DNA of 64,000 nucleotides from Clostridium sp. OS1-26 (lineage in GTDB: Bacteria > Bacillota > Clostridia > Clostridiales > Clostridiaceae). Position numbers and translations under genes: made by a program. A model generated the notes under the pieces. It was not told the origin of the DNA and made no database searches. It worked only from the letters and a program-made list of their open reading frames with translations. The stretch is taken from contig NZ_CP133264.1 of the NCBI RefSeq assembly GCF_030915445.1, positions 4,931,208 through 4,995,207 of the forward strand. Reading direction: 5' to 3'. The stretch's first letter is position 1, and the number at the start of each line of letters is the position of its first letter. Of the stretch, positions 1-9,619 are shown in pieces.

Positions 1-200
1 TTTTAAATTTAGCCAAAACTTATAACTTATGTGCCTGTCACCTATAATTTATACTAATATCAATTGTAAATGTACCAGATTACTGTCTGCTAGACTTATC
101 TTTCATCCTAGGTTGCTATTTACATAATTCTCTTAATCACAATCATCTTCCACTGTCCTTTAATTTTTCACAATAAAGTAATACTTTTATTGAAATTGAT

Positions 201-227
201 CTTAAGAATTCCTATGGAATTCTTAAG
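201..227. promoter_or_regulatory. 12-3-12 bp perfect palindrome upstream of the CPBP gene
   Basis: The sequence reads CTTAAGAATTCC, a 3-base spacer, then its exact complement. It lies about 100 bp upstream of the CPBP protease start with no T-tract after it. It could be an operator or an upstream hairpin; nothing in the sequence decides which. Confidence 0.4.
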
Positions 228-327
228 TGTAAATTAATATTTATCCAGTACTATTAATGTATTAACGAATCGAATGTGATAGTTAATTTTTAATTATATT
301 TTTTTGCATAAAGGAGTTAATTTTATT

Positions 328-1197
328 ATGAAATCAATTTTTATTAACAAGGACGCTCAATTACGTAGCGGATTCAAGGTTTTGCTTGCACTAATAACAG
401 TTATATTATCTATCATACTATTCTCCAGTCTTTACGGCACTCTATTGCACATACTCTTTAAAGATCAAGTACCTAAAAATGAATGGCTTACTATTCTAGA
501 AAAAATAATTTTAGACGGTTCATTTACATTAATCCCGCTAGCTTTTTGGAAATGGATAGATAAAAAGCCTTTTCAAGAATTGGGTTTGATAAGTGTAAAA
601 AAAGGATCTAGGAGTATAGTTAGTGGAATAATTTGGGGATCTATATCCATGACTTTTGTTTTTATTATTTTGATAGGTTGCGGAAGTTCCTATTTAGTTA
701 ATAGCCTTTCATCACCAGAAATATCTCAAAGTCTCATAATAGGTCTAATTATAAATATGTTTGTGGGCTTTAGCGAGGAATTATTTTTTAGGGGATACCT
801 CTTAACGATACTTGCTGATAGAAAAAATAAACTTATGGCTTTGATAGTATCTTCTTTAATATTTTCTCTAATGCATATGGGGAATCCTAACATTAAGCCT
901 CTAGCATTAATAAATATTTTTCTACTTGGACTTCTTTTAGGATTCTTATATTTGAAATCCTCTAACATATGGATGCCTGTTGGTTTTCATATTGCATGGA
1001 ATTATGTTCAAGGATATATCTGGGGATTTCAGTTGAGCGGCGGTGAGACTCAGGGGTTATATCAAACTCAGTTTTTACATGAGAGTATATTAAATGGAGG
1101 TAAATTTGGACCTGAAGGTGGTTTAGTTGTTACTCTTATTTTGATATTAAGTTTTATTCTAGCTAAAATATATTTTAAAAACAAAAATAGTCAATAA
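328..1197 (+). CDS. CPBP family intramembrane metalloprotease
   Basis: Predicted integral-membrane protease of the CPBP (CAAX protease and bacteriocin-processing, Abi) family, 289 residues, mostly hydrophobic helices. The family signature is visible: EELFFRGYLL (EExxxR) near the middle, a following helix with HMGNPN, and a late HIAWNYVQG (HxxxN) motif; these Glu and His residues bind the catalytic metal in the family. The ATG at 328 is chosen because AAGGAG sits at 311-315 with normal spacing; an earlier TTG at 304 would precede that site. The family covers prenyl-protein endopeptidase-like and bacteriocin-immunity roles; the substrate here is unknown. It stands alone, with an IS3 element just downstream. 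Confidence 0.85.
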   Translation: MKSIFINKDAQLRSGFKVLLALITVILSIILFSSLYGTLLHILFKDQVPKNEWLTILEKIILDGSFTLIPLAFWKWIDKKPFQELGLISVKKGSRSIVSGIIWGSISMTFVFIILIGCGSSYLVNSLSSPEISQSLIIGLIINMFVGFSEELFFRGYLLTILADRKNKLMALIVSSLIFSLMHMGNPNIKPLALINIFLLGLLLGFLYLKSSNIWMPVGFHIAWNYVQGYIWGFQLSGGETQGLYQTQFLHESILNGGKFGPEGGLVVTLILILSFILAKIYFKNKNSQ

Positions 1198-1330
1198 AGT
1201 TAAAAAAACTCATGTTTAATTGAATGAACTGCACCCCGTCAAGTACACAGTAGAAATAACTATAAATTGGAAATGGTATAATAAAGTAGACACCAAGATA
1301 AGAGAAAAATGTAAAAAGGTGGTCTGCTTT

Positions 1331-1621
1331 ATGAGAAGAAGTTATGATAAACAATTTAAAATTGCAGCTGTTAAGTTAGTACAAGAAGATGATATGTCTG
1401 TTGCTGATGCAGCAAAAGCATTATCTATTCATTATAATTCCTTATATCGGTGGATAAGTGAATATGAAGAATACGGAGAGAGTGCATTCCCAGGTCATGG
1501 AACTGCGCTCTATTCGTGTCAGTATGAAATAAAGAAGCTGAGACAAGAAAATAATGAGCTAAAGAAGGAATTAAAACTATTAAAAAAATACCAAGCCTTC
1601 TTGAAGCGAAAGAACAAGTAA
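1331..1621 (+). CDS. IS3 family transposase OrfA (HTH subunit)
   Basis: A 96-residue DNA-binding subunit with an HTH_28/IS3 orfA-type helix-turn-helix (RSYDKQFKIAAVKLVQ onward, then LSIHYNSLYRWISEY) and a C-terminal leucine-rich coiled coil (IKKLRQENNELKKELKLLKK). The start at 1331 follows an AAAAGGTGG site; the in-frame sequence further upstream belongs to the IS end. Near its 3' end the frame crosses A AAA AAA at 1582-1588, the classical -1 slippage site of IS3 elements, and frame -1 then stays open into OrfB. Confidence 0.9.
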   Translation: MRRSYDKQFKIAAVKLVQEDDMSVADAAKALSIHYNSLYRWISEYEEYGESAFPGHGTALYSCQYEIKKLRQENNELKKELKLLKKYQAFLKRKNK

Positions 1622-1632
1622 GATTTCAGTAC

Positions 1633-2475
1633 TTGAAAGAAAACCATGATAAGTACAATATCAAGAAGGCGTGTAAAGCATTAAATGTATCACGAGCTGG
1701 ATATTATAAATATTTAAATCATAAACCTTCAAAAAGGGATATACAAAACGAAGTGTTAAGTAAGGAAATAAAACAAATTTTCGAGGAAAACAAAGGTAGA
1801 TATGGTTCAATAAGAATTGCTAAAGCTCTAGAACAGAAAGGAATTCATGTTAATAGAAAAAGAGTGTCTCGTCTAATGAGAAATATGAAACTTTTCCCTA
1901 AAGGATGTCGTTATCGCTATAAACATTATAATCAAAAAGTAAATGCTGTTGAAAGACCAAATTTATTAAACCAAATCTTTCAATCCGATGGCAGAAATAA
2001 AATCTGGGTTGGTGATATTACTTATATTCCAACGAAAAAAGGCAACTTATATCTTGCAGTGTTTATAGATATATATTCAAGAAAAGTTGTTGGATGGTCT
2101 ATGGATAATCGAATGAAAGAAACTCTTGTAATGGGTGCATTTATGCAGGCATATGGGAAGGAGCATCCTAAAAACGACCTAATTGTACATACAGATCAGG
2201 GTTCCCAATTCACAGGAGGAAGATTTCAAGCATTATTGAAGAAGTATGGAGCTGTTCATAGTCAAAGTAGAAAAGGAAATCCGTATGACAATGCAGTAAT
2301 GGAATCTTTCTATAGAACTATAAAGAGAGAGCTTATTCAGGACGCTCATTACGAGTCACCTGAGCAAGCTCAAAAAGAAATCTTTAAGTATATTGAATTA
2401 TATTATAATACTAAGAGAATGCATTCTTCATTAGGATATCTCTCTCCATCCCAATTCGAAGAATTGAATTCATAA
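1633..2475 (+). CDS. IS3 family transposase OrfB (DDE integrase domain)
   Basis: Carries the HTH_21 region and an rve DDE domain of about 280 residues. Catalytic residues are visible in WVGDITYIP (first Asp), VHTDQGSQFT (second Asp) and NAVMESFYRTIK (Glu). It is most likely made as an OrfAB fusion: a -1 slip at 1582-1588 leads through IPSLLEAKEQVRFQYLKENH into this frame with no stop. The element therefore looks transposition-competent. Confidence 0.9.
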   Translation: MKENHDKYNIKKACKALNVSRAGYYKYLNHKPSKRDIQNEVLSKEIKQIFEENKGRYGSIRIAKALEQKGIHVNRKRVSRLMRNMKLFPKGCRYRYKHYNQKVNAVERPNLLNQIFQSDGRNKIWVGDITYIPTKKGNLYLAVFIDIYSRKVVGWSMDNRMKETLVMGAFMQAYGKEHPKNDLIVHTDQGSQFTGGRFQALLKKYGAVHSQSRKGNPYDNAVMESFYRTIKRELIQDAHYESPEQAQKEIFKYIELYYNTKRMHSSLGYLSPSQFEELNS

Positions 2476-2657
2476 AATTTACTTAACTTTGTGTCTACAA
2501 AAGCTGGACAAGTCCATTATATAATTTTACCAACCCATCTAATTTCATAACCCCAACCCCTTACTTAACTAATCATTTTTTCAAATTTATTTGATTAACA
2601 TATTATAGTAATATATCATAAAATCTCATAGATTAAATAAAGTTTTTTATTAATTTC

Positions 2658-3170
2658 TCAATGATTATTTTTTTCTATATAATGAAAAGCACATATTATT
2701 CTACTTCTTTGAATTTTATCTTTACGTACCAAACAAGTACCTTTTGCACTTCCTTCGATTGGAATAAAATTCATACATGAACCACACCATCTTCTTTCCT
2801 TTTTCTTTCCATGTCCATCACATTTAATCATATTGTATCCAACAATATAATTTTCTAATTTATCCCATGGCATACATTCTTCAAGTAAATCTCCATCATT
2901 ATTTCTCAATACAAAATGAATGTCATTTCCATTTATATCTGCTTTTAATCCAATATCATTATGTAGTAATGCTTCACAATTATAATCATCAATTTTCTCA
3001 CAATCTAAACTCTTAATATATTGCAATATATCCTCCATTATATTAACTCCCAATCCATATCCGCCATAACTATATTCATAGTAAATATCCCCAAAATATT
3101 CTCCGTCCTGTAATACTATTGCTACTAAATAATCTCTTGATTTATAATCATCTGACAAATCATGATACAT
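2658..3170 (-). CDS. Hypothetical protein with C-terminal Cys cluster
   Basis: A 170-residue soluble protein that I do not recognise. The N-terminal half is acidic and rich in aromatic residues (YFGDIYYEYSYGGYG). The C-terminus has a possible metal-binding site, CGSCMNF... GTCLV...IICAFHY (C-x2-C plus two further Cys and a His). The ATG at 3170 is chosen because GAAAGGAG sits 8 bases upstream; the TTG at 3188 would fall inside that site. No paired gene is nearby; the IS3 element lies downstream on the opposite strand. Confidence 0.6.
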   Translation of the reverse strand: MYHDLSDDYKSRDYLVAIVLQDGEYFGDIYYEYSYGGYGLGVNIMEDILQYIKSLDCEKIDDYNCEALLHNDIGLKADINGNDIHFVLRNNDGDLLEECMPWDKLENYIVGYNMIKCDGHGKKKERRWCGSCMNFIPIEGSAKGTCLVRKDKIQRSRIICAFHYIEKNNH

Positions 3171-3476
3171 AAAAATTTCTCCTTTCAATATCAGCTATTG
3201 TTTATTATTTTATTTAAAAGTTGAAAAATACTATTAACTAATGTAGGTAGCCTGCTGATATAATTGTGATTTCACATCTTTCTTTTGTAATCAATAATTA
3301 TATTCTTAATTTGTTTCTTTAATTGCTGAACTTAGTAAATCTATGTTTAATTATATCATAGAGATTTTAATTTTTTTCCAATATTGTAGAAGTATTTAAT
3401 CTTATTTTTATTTAACTCTTCTATGTTGCCTTTGTTGTTATGTAATATATGAAAAAGTTAGTGCACATAAAAAAAT

Positions 3477-3515
3477 AAAGACTTATATCACTACTAATTA
3501 ATGATATAAGTCTTT
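3477..3515. terminator. Bidirectional hairpin terminator
   Basis: A 14-bp perfect stem (AAAGACTTATATCA / TGATATAAGTCTTT) with an 11-base loop, flanked by A-rich sequence on one side and TTTT on the other. It lies in the 656-bp gap between the hypothetical gene and the histidine kinase gene. Confidence 0.7.
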
Positions 3516-3617
3516 TTAACATTGTTATAATTATAAATTAATTCAAGATGCAAAAACGTTTAACATTATCCTTGGTTTTCAATATTTAAGACACATTCTA
3601 TCAAATTTCCATCCACA

Positions 3618-3731
3618 AAAGTCTACGTCACTTGTGGTACGGTTCACTATAGCTTAACGAAGGCGAATTATTAAAAATTATACATTTTATTCCTTAGTGT
3701 GGGTTTTGTCGGAAATGTTGACGAGACCCCA
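3618..3731. repeat. Composite of two short dispersed repeats
   Basis: The first part (3618-3652, containing GTCTACGTCACTTG and TGGTACGGTTCAC) recurs at about 10500-10535. The second part (3697-3731, containing GGGTTTTGTCGGAAATGTTG) recurs inverted at 31122-31157. No open frame of useful length spans them. They may be fragments of an eroded mobile element or of non-coding repeats. Confidence 0.55.
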
Positions 3732-3826
3732 ATAACATCTAAACATTAAGAAACCAGTGAGGAAAATATTAAGATTCTAAAAAGCAGGGTAAAAAAAGAC
3801 ATATTCGATTTCTCCAAAATGTCTAG

Positions 3827-4866
3827 TTACTCTTGTGTATATAGTTCAATATTAAACGTAATAATATGATTTTTGTATTCAACCCATATGTTTCCATCAT
3901 GCAATTCCACAATTCTTTTTGCAATAGCAAGACCAAGCCCCGAACCATCATCATCTTTCCTGGAAGTATCTACCCTATAAAATTTTTCGAAAAGCATATC
4001 TAGGTTTCCTACTAGCATTTTATCTGTTTTATTTGAGATTGATACAAGGGCCTTTTTATTGCCATAACTGAGTTTTACATGAATATCAGAAGGCTTACAG
4101 CTATATTTTTTTGCATTTACTAAGATATTGTCAAAGACCCTAACTATTTTTTCTGTATCAACCTTTACATAAATATCTTTCTCAGGAATGTCTCCTTTAA
4201 TTATTAAATCCTCTTTACTAAAGATAGGAATATATTCTCCAATTATTTGTTCTAATAATTGACTTAAATTAACGTTGCTATAATTGATTTTTATCCCGGG
4301 AGTTGTAAGTTTTGTATATTCAAATAATTCATTTATTAGTATATGAAGATTTTGGGACTTACTGTAGATAGTATCAATATATTCATCTAGTTGTTGCTCA
4401 TTTTTATATTCTTTCTTTTTTAATAAATCAACATATCCCACAATAGAAGTAAGGGGGTTCTTAAATCATGAGAAACATTGGTTATAAGTTCATTTTTAGC
4501 CTCTTCTATTTCTTTTTCTTTTTCTTTTCTGTATTTTAACTCCTTTGACATGAAATTGATGCTTTCAGAAAGCTCTGCAAGTTCATCATTTCCACGAATT
4601 TCAATGATAGCACCTAATTCATCGTTAGATATTTTCTTCACCCTTTCTGCTATATATTTAATATATTTTACTTTTGTATTTATAATTAACAAAAAGCAGA
4701 GTATAAATGCCCCTAATGTTAGGAAAAAATCTAAAGGTTCAGGCATAACTGCAGAAAGATTTGTTAAATTTAATAACACGTTTACAAACATTGACATAAT
4801 AAGACTTACTAAGATGGAGAGCAAAAGCTTAATGCCAATTTTGCTAGTAATTACACTTTTTTTCAT
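3827..4866 (-). pseudogene. VanS-like sensor histidine kinase, frameshifted at the H-box
   Basis: Two overlapping frames make one kinase. The 5' part (4420-4866) has two membrane segments, a HAMP region and the phosphoacceptor box NVSHDLRTPL. The 3' part (3827-4441) resumes with GYVDLLKKK and carries the HATPase domain (N box, DGSGLGLAIAKRIVELHDG). They separate in the run of five C (five G on the plus strand, 4453-4457) just after the H-box; one more C would read RTPLTSIVGYVDL. The lesion is a homopolymer deletion, a phase-variable tract, or a sequencing error. The gene overlaps its response regulator by 4 bp. Confidence 0.8.
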
Positions 4867-5549
4867 ATTTTATAACCTACCCCCCAAACTGTTTTTATAT
4901 AAATGGGGCTCTTAGGGTTAGGCTCAATCTTTTCTCTTATTTTAGTTATATGAACGATTACATTATTATCAGATTTTAAAAAGTCCTCTTTCCATACCAA
5001 TTCATAGATTTTTCTTACACTAAACACAATTCCCTTATTTCTTGCCAAAAGTTCCAATATATCAAATTCTTTAGGTGTAAGACGTATTTCAGAACCACTA
5101 ATACAAACTATACGCGTATCTATATTGATAGTTAACTCGCCAATTTCAATTATAGTATTATCTACAACTGCATCCTTATTGTATTTTTTATATCTCCTTA
5201 GCTGCGATTTTACTCTTGCTATTAGTTCCATTGGATTAAAAGGCTTTGTTATATAATCATCAGCACCTGAACTAAGACCATAAATTTTGTCCATATCCTC
5301 TGACTTTGCAGAGATCATAATGATAGGCATATGCCTTTCTTCACGTATTCTTATACATGCTTCAATACCATTCATCTCAGGCATCATTATATCAAGCATA
5401 ATCAAATCAACATTATCTTCTTCTAATATCTTTAAGGCTTCTATGGAACTACTTACCTTTATTGTTTTATAGCCTTCATTTTCTAAATAAATTGAGATTA
5501 AATTTCGAATTTTTTCGTCATCATCTACAATTAATATTTTTTCATCCAT
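4863..5549 (-). CDS. OmpR/PhoB-family response regulator (VanR-like)
   Basis: A 228-residue two-domain regulator. The receiver domain shows the acidic pocket (LIVDDDEK), the phosphoacceptor Asp in LIMLDIMMPEMNG, the Ser/Thr in MISAKS and the Lys in ITKPFNP. The C-terminal winged helix has the RLTPKEFDILELLA and VHITKIREKIEPNPKSP signatures. It is translationally coupled (4-bp overlap) to the downstream kinase gene. The divergent hydrolase gene, with direct repeats in the shared upstream region, is a plausible target. Resemblance to VanR is at family level only; no vancomycin genes are present. Confidence 0.92.
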   Translation of the reverse strand: MDEKILIVDDDEKIRNLISIYLENEGYKTIKVSSSIEALKILEEDNVDLIMLDIMMPEMNGIEACIRIREERHMPIIMISAKSEDMDKIYGLSSGADDYITKPFNPMELIARVKSQLRRYKKYNKDAVVDNTIIEIGELTINIDTRIVCISGSEIRLTPKEFDILELLARNKGIVFSVRKIYELVWKEDFLKSDNNVIVHITKIREKIEPNPKSPIYIKTVWGVGYKI

Positions 5550-5619
5550 ATTTTAAGTCCTCCTTTAGTATTGTCTCATTATATCATATTAGAAACTGCA
5601 ATAAACCCATGTAGAAAAT

Positions 5620-5639
5620 CTTAATAAATCTTAATAAAT
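5620..5639. promoter_or_regulatory. Tandem 10-bp direct repeats, candidate response-regulator site
   Basis: CTTAATAAAT is repeated exactly twice head to tail, and looser matches (GTTAATGTAT, ATTAATGTTT) follow downstream. The site lies between the divergent response-regulator and hydrolase genes. OmpR-family proteins bind such 10-11 bp direct repeats, so this is a likely operator; that role is inferred. Confidence 0.45.
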
Positions 5640-5714
5640 TTATTGATAGAATGTTAATGTATTCTCCTTAATATGAAACTAAGAAAATATTAATGTTTTG
5701 GGAGGAAGATAAAT

Positions 5715-7175
5715 ATGAGACCTTTAGAAATAACTTTAACCGTTCTTAATTTTACATTATTGTATTGGTATATTATTTGCGGTAAGCGGTATAGACAGAA
5801 TATTGTCATCACTTTAGCGGTGGCATTTGGAGCTGTTGCTATGCAGCTCGTGGCGGAAGGTGGTCGTTGGGAAATGATTCCTGTGTATTTGATACCTATT
5901 ATTTTAACAGGATATTATTTTCTGTACAGAAGAAATGATAACTCTATGAGTAAACGTACTATTATTATTCAAACCACAATATTGACTTTATTTTTATTAA
6001 TATCAATAGCAATACCTACTCTTTTGCCAGTATTCACATTAGAAAAACCTACTGGGAAATATCTAGTTGGTACAAAAGTTTATCATTGGGTGGATAATAC
6101 AAGAAAAGAGCCATATTCAAATAGCCCAAAGGATAAACGTGAGTTGATGGTTCAAATTTGGTATCCTACAAAAGATGGTAATAGAAAGGCACAAAGTCCT
6201 TATATTCAAAACGCTTCAAAAATGCTAAAGGCAGTACCAACAAGTGTGCTGGGTGTACCATCTTTTATTTTAAATAGTCTTGAGTTTGTTAAAACATACG
6301 CTGTTCCTGAAGCATCTTTGGCAAACTCAAAGACCAGCTATCCAATACTGATTTTTTCACATGGAATGTTAGGTTTTCGAAATCAAAACATGTTCCAGGT
6401 TGAGGAACTTGCAAGCCACGGCTATATTGTTGTAGGTATTGATTACACTTATGATGCCGCATCTGTAGTTTTTCCGGATGGTAGAGTCGCTGCCAATAAA
6501 ACTGATGAAAAACTGAGTGGCTACAGCAAATTTGATGAGCACATTCCTCTTTGGAACGATGATTTTGACTTTGTTCTCAAGAAACTTGAGGATCTCAATA
6601 GTAAAGATGACAGTGGACGCTTTACAGGCAGAATGGCGATGGATAAAATTGGAGTATTTGGTCATTCATTTGGAGGTGCTATAAGCATACAGATGTTAAT
6701 GAAGGACTCCCGTGTGAAGGCAGCTATTGGAATGGATGCAGGGCTTTATGGCTCGCCAGTACCAAAAAGTGGACTTGGAAAACCGGTTCTCATGATGCTT
6801 TCAGAAGAGACCACTGATAAAAATAATAGCACTTACGAAGATTTTATAAAAAGTGGTGGAAAAGCAGATCGTCAGTTATTTGAGGCTCCCAGAAAAGAAT
6901 ATAATCAAAGACTAAAAAATGCACTAGCCGGAGGTGGACTATCTATACTTATTCCAAAAACAACACATATTAGTTACTCTGACTTTACACTTTATTCTCC
7001 GTTACTACAGCGTCCTATTTTAGGGGGTAGAGGCGAAAATCCTCGGTTAGTCCACAAAATTATAAATGAATTCAGCATTGCTTTTTTTGATGGTTATTTA
7101 AAACAAGAGGGAAACACACAACTTAATAATTTAGTTACCAAATACCCGGAAGTCAATTTAACCGTGAATAAGTAA
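5715..7175 (+). CDS. Membrane-anchored alpha/beta hydrolase (PAF acetylhydrolase-like)
   Basis: 486 residues: about four N-terminal hydrophobic helices (residues 1-110), then an extracytoplasmic-type alpha/beta hydrolase domain. Visible are PILIFSHGMLGFR (oxyanion loop), the nucleophile elbow GVFGHSFGGA, and a late TTHISYSDF candidate His region. This matches the dienelactone hydrolase/PAF-acetylhydrolase family; the substrate is unknown. The start has GGAGGAAG at 5701-5708. The gene is divergent from the two-component system and followed by a small heme-type membrane protein. A fragment matching its 3' part recurs at about 7651-7705. Confidence 0.82.
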   Translation: MRPLEITLTVLNFTLLYWYIICGKRYRQNIVITLAVAFGAVAMQLVAEGGRWEMIPVYLIPIILTGYYFLYRRNDNSMSKRTIIIQTTILTLFLLISIAIPTLLPVFTLEKPTGKYLVGTKVYHWVDNTRKEPYSNSPKDKRELMVQIWYPTKDGNRKAQSPYIQNASKMLKAVPTSVLGVPSFILNSLEFVKTYAVPEASLANSKTSYPILIFSHGMLGFRNQNMFQVEELASHGYIVVGIDYTYDAASVVFPDGRVAANKTDEKLSGYSKFDEHIPLWNDDFDFVLKKLEDLNSKDDSGRFTGRMAMDKIGVFGHSFGGAISIQMLMKDSRVKAAIGMDAGLYGSPVPKSGLGKPVLMMLSEETTDKNNSTYEDFIKSGGKADRQLFEAPRKEYNQRLKNALAGGGLSILIPKTTHISYSDFTLYSPLLQRPILGGRGENPRLVHKIINEFSIAFFDGYLKQEGNTQLNNLVTKYPEVNLTVNK

Positions 7176-7237
7176 GCCCTGCAAATAGGCACAAATATGC
7201 TAACTAACTATAATAAACAAAGGAGGATAAATAGTAA

Positions 7238-7648
7238 ATGATCATAATATTTAAATTGTCGCCATATCTTGCAGTTATGTTTTATATTATAAGTGGGTTT
7301 TATTATTTTCGATTCAAAAATATCAAAAATCAAATTAGGAACATAGATAAAAGCCATGTGAACGACTTGGCTAAGGATTATAAAAGAGCAGTGAGCCTGC
7401 ATTGTATTTATGGGTATATTTCATTTTTTCTAACCCTAGTTCATGTAGTAAACAGATTTCAGAGCATAAGGCTATCATTAAGTTATATCCTTCTTTTGCT
7501 CTACATTGCAGTAATTTTTAGCGGTATATATGGTAAGTATTTAAAAAAACTTTCATTCTTTAATAGGCATTGGAAGAAGATACATGGATTTACTAGCATA
7601 TTAGCATTATTACTGACTGTGGTACACATGCTAGCTGCAGAAATATAG
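7238..7648 (+). CDS. Small four-helix membrane protein, possible b-type heme binder
   Basis: 136 residues with four predicted membrane helices. Helix 2 (LHCIYGYISFFLTLVHVV) and helix 4 (KIHGFTSILALLLTVVHML) each carry two His about 14-15 residues apart. This is the spacing expected for bis-His heme coordination in ferric-reductase-like and cytochrome b561-like cores. AAGGAGG lies just upstream of the ATG. It follows the hydrolase gene by about 60 bp on the same strand and may share its transcript. No flavin or NADH domain is present, so an electron partner would have to be elsewhere. Confidence 0.6.
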   Translation: MIIIFKLSPYLAVMFYIISGFYYFRFKNIKNQIRNIDKSHVNDLAKDYKRAVSLHCIYGYISFFLTLVHVVNRFQSIRLSLSYILLLLYIAVIFSGIYGKYLKKLSFFNRHWKKIHGFTSILALLLTVVHMLAAEI

Positions 7649-7650
7649 GC

Positions 7651-7705
7651 TTTCATTAGTTACTCTGACTTCACCCTTTATTATCCAATACTATAGCTTC
7701 ACATT
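7651..7705 (+). pseudogene. Fragment duplicated from the hydrolase 3' end
   Basis: The sequence encodes ISYSDFTLYYPI, nearly the same as ISYSDFTLYSPL in the hydrolase at 5715-7175 (DNA similarity around 6969-7010), and then degenerates. It is a remnant of a second hydrolase copy, showing that a tandem duplication once existed here. Confidence 0.55.
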
Positions 7706-7742
7706 TTGACTAGGTTTGGATTCAGAAGTTGAGTCGATAAAA

Positions 7743-7779
7743 GCTATCATCTTTAAGTATAAACCTAAATGATGATAGT
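7743..7779. other. Hairpin in the 7.7-8.5 kb gap
   Basis: A GCTATCATC / GATGATAGT stem with a 19-base loop and no T-tract. It lies at the start of a 900-bp region that otherwise holds only gene remnants. Confidence 0.35.
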
Positions 7780-7847
7780 CGCTAAAATTGCTCAATTTCT
7801 GAAACAAGCTATAGAACGATGCCACGTTGCAACTACTATGGGGATTC

Positions 7848-8112
7848 AATCTTTATTATAAATCAACATTTGGGGTAATAAATTTATATTTATCTCATCT
7901 ATTTCCACTAATTTCATTACATCCTCAACTTCTAGCTTGCCTATATTAGGAATATTATTTTACAGTTTATAATTATTTACTATTACTAAATTTGAGCTTG
8001 TACTTCTTATAGAAATCATAATAATTCACAAATCTTACTCCATTTTCGTCTACTGTTATGAAATGAGATTTGTTTTTAGGTTCTTTTGCTAAATGAGAAA
8101 TGTCAGTTGACA
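7848..8112 (-). pseudogene. Two decayed ORF remnants of unknown origin
   Basis: On the minus strand 8112-7973 reads as an open stretch containing SHFITVDENGVRFVNYYDF before a stop. 7957-7848 reads IPNIGKLEVEDVMKLVEIDE before a stop. Neither has a start or ribosome site of its own. They look like pieces of former genes that I cannot assign. Confidence 0.35.
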
Positions 8113-8550
8113 ACGTCCCCCCATAAGAAATCTATTTTTGTTTACTTTTAAACTCTTACTTAATTCGTTGAAAATATAATAATGCATCATCAAGGAACTC
8201 ATATTCCTCATCCTCTCTTATACGTAATAGTTTTCAATGACAAATTAAGTTCTAACTAAACTGTACCATACTTTTCCGTATTAGATATCAAAACTATAGG
8301 ATTATTTTAACTTCACCGTGCTGCTGTATCGGTGGTTTTTCTCCTTATGAGTATAACTGGATAACTTAGTGCGTGGTACCTATCTTAATTGTCATGTTCA
8401 ATGTACATACATTTTATAATTAGGCTTTGCTGTGATAATATTACAAATCTTAAGGGAAGCTTTTGCCTAACTTAATTTACATTTTAAAAATGTTGTGAAA
8501 TTAATACTCATATTGAGGCTCATAAATTTAAAGCCATTGATGATACTACA

Positions 8551-9531
8551 TCACCTATTTTTACAACCTATTTTTTTATGCAAATATCCTCCTATATACT
8601 GTGCTGCCATAACCCCTGGAATAAATCTTTTTACGCTTCTTATATCATTACATAATACTACTATTATTAAGTCACTCTTAGGATAGTAAGATAACTTAGA
8701 TGCATAGCTCTTTGGAATGCTACCACTATGCCCAATTTCTTCTTCTCCAAATTTTTCTGTTATCATAAATCCATACCCATATTTTAACGTAATATTCTTT
8801 GAATGTATTTTTTGCATTTCTCGAACTAAGTCTTTATTTATAATCTTACCTTCGTTTATTCCCCATATAAATTTACTTAAATCTCCAGTTGTCGATATGA
8901 TATCTCCACATCCAAAGAATGCACTGTGATGAAATAAATTTGATACTCTACCTCTCTTATAACCCCTTGCTATATCTTTATTATCTTTTGATATAAAAGA
9001 ACTATCATTCATGCCTAATTGTAAAAATATATTATTTGATATATAATCTTCAAATTTTACCTTAGAAACTTTTTCTATAATTAATGCTAACATTACATAA
9101 CCTGTGTTATTATAAGAAAGCCTTTTACCTGCTGTAAAACTTCTACTCATGCCACAAACTTTTTCAACTACTTCATCTGGTTTATTGTCTTCATATAAAT
9201 TAAATTCTTTTCTACATAAAACAAAATTTTTTAATCCTGATGTATGATTTAAAAGATGGATTATTTTTATATCATCCTCTAATTTCTCTACGTCTAAATA
9301 TTTGTTTACTGCTTCATTTATATCTAACATTTTTTCTTCATATAATTTCATTATTGCTACTGCTGTAAATATTTTAGAAATTGACCCTATTAAGAATTTT
9401 GTATTACTCTCATTCCTAATTCCTTTTTCTCTATCCGCAAATCCATAACTATCATTAATGAGAACCTTCTTACCTTTTGCTACAAAAATACTTCCACTAA
9501 ATCTACTTACACTATCTCCCAATTTATTCAT
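8551..9531 (-). CDS. Serine hydrolase, class C beta-lactamase/PBP4 family
   Basis: 326 residues with no clear signal peptide. The active-site motifs are present: SISK (SxxK nucleophile, in FLIGSISKIFTAVAI), YNNTGY (YxN) and GHSGS in place of KTG. The family includes esterases, D-aminopeptidases and drug-resistance beta-lactamase-like proteins; specificity cannot be read from sequence. AAGGAGAAG precedes the ATG. The gene is driven by a MerR-type promoter (9620-9650) shared with the divergent MerR-family gene, so expression is probably effector-dependent. Confidence 0.85.
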   Translation of the reverse strand: MNKLGDSVSRFSGSIFVAKGKKVLINDSYGFADREKGIRNESNTKFLIGSISKIFTAVAIMKLYEEKMLDINEAVNKYLDVEKLEDDIKIIHLLNHTSGLKNFVLCRKEFNLYEDNKPDEVVEKVCGMSRSFTAGKRLSYNNTGYVMLALIIEKVSKVKFEDYISNNIFLQLGMNDSSFISKDNKDIARGYKRGRVSNLFHHSAFFGCGDIISTTGDLSKFIWGINEGKIINKDLVREMQKIHSKNITLKYGYGFMITEKFGEEEIGHSGSIPKSYASKLSYYPKSDLIIVVLCNDIRSVKRFIPGVMAAQYIGGYLHKKIGCKNR

Positions 9532-9619
9532 ATTTCTCTTCTCCTTACTTAGAATTTAATAGACTATATTTCCACATGAGTGCAAATTGCTTCTTACTTT
9601 TCCCTGTGATACAATGCTT

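Larger units (their letters stand above)
1225..2516 (+). mobile_element. IS3 family insertion sequence (IS150-like group), apparently complete
   Basis: About 1.29 kb with two overlapping transposase frames. The left end begins TGAACTGCACCCC and the right end, read inward, begins TGGACTTGTCCAGC. These form imperfect terminal repeats with the TG...CA ends usual for IS3 elements. No target duplication is convincing, so the exact ends are uncertain by a few bases. Both frames look intact. Confidence 0.8.
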
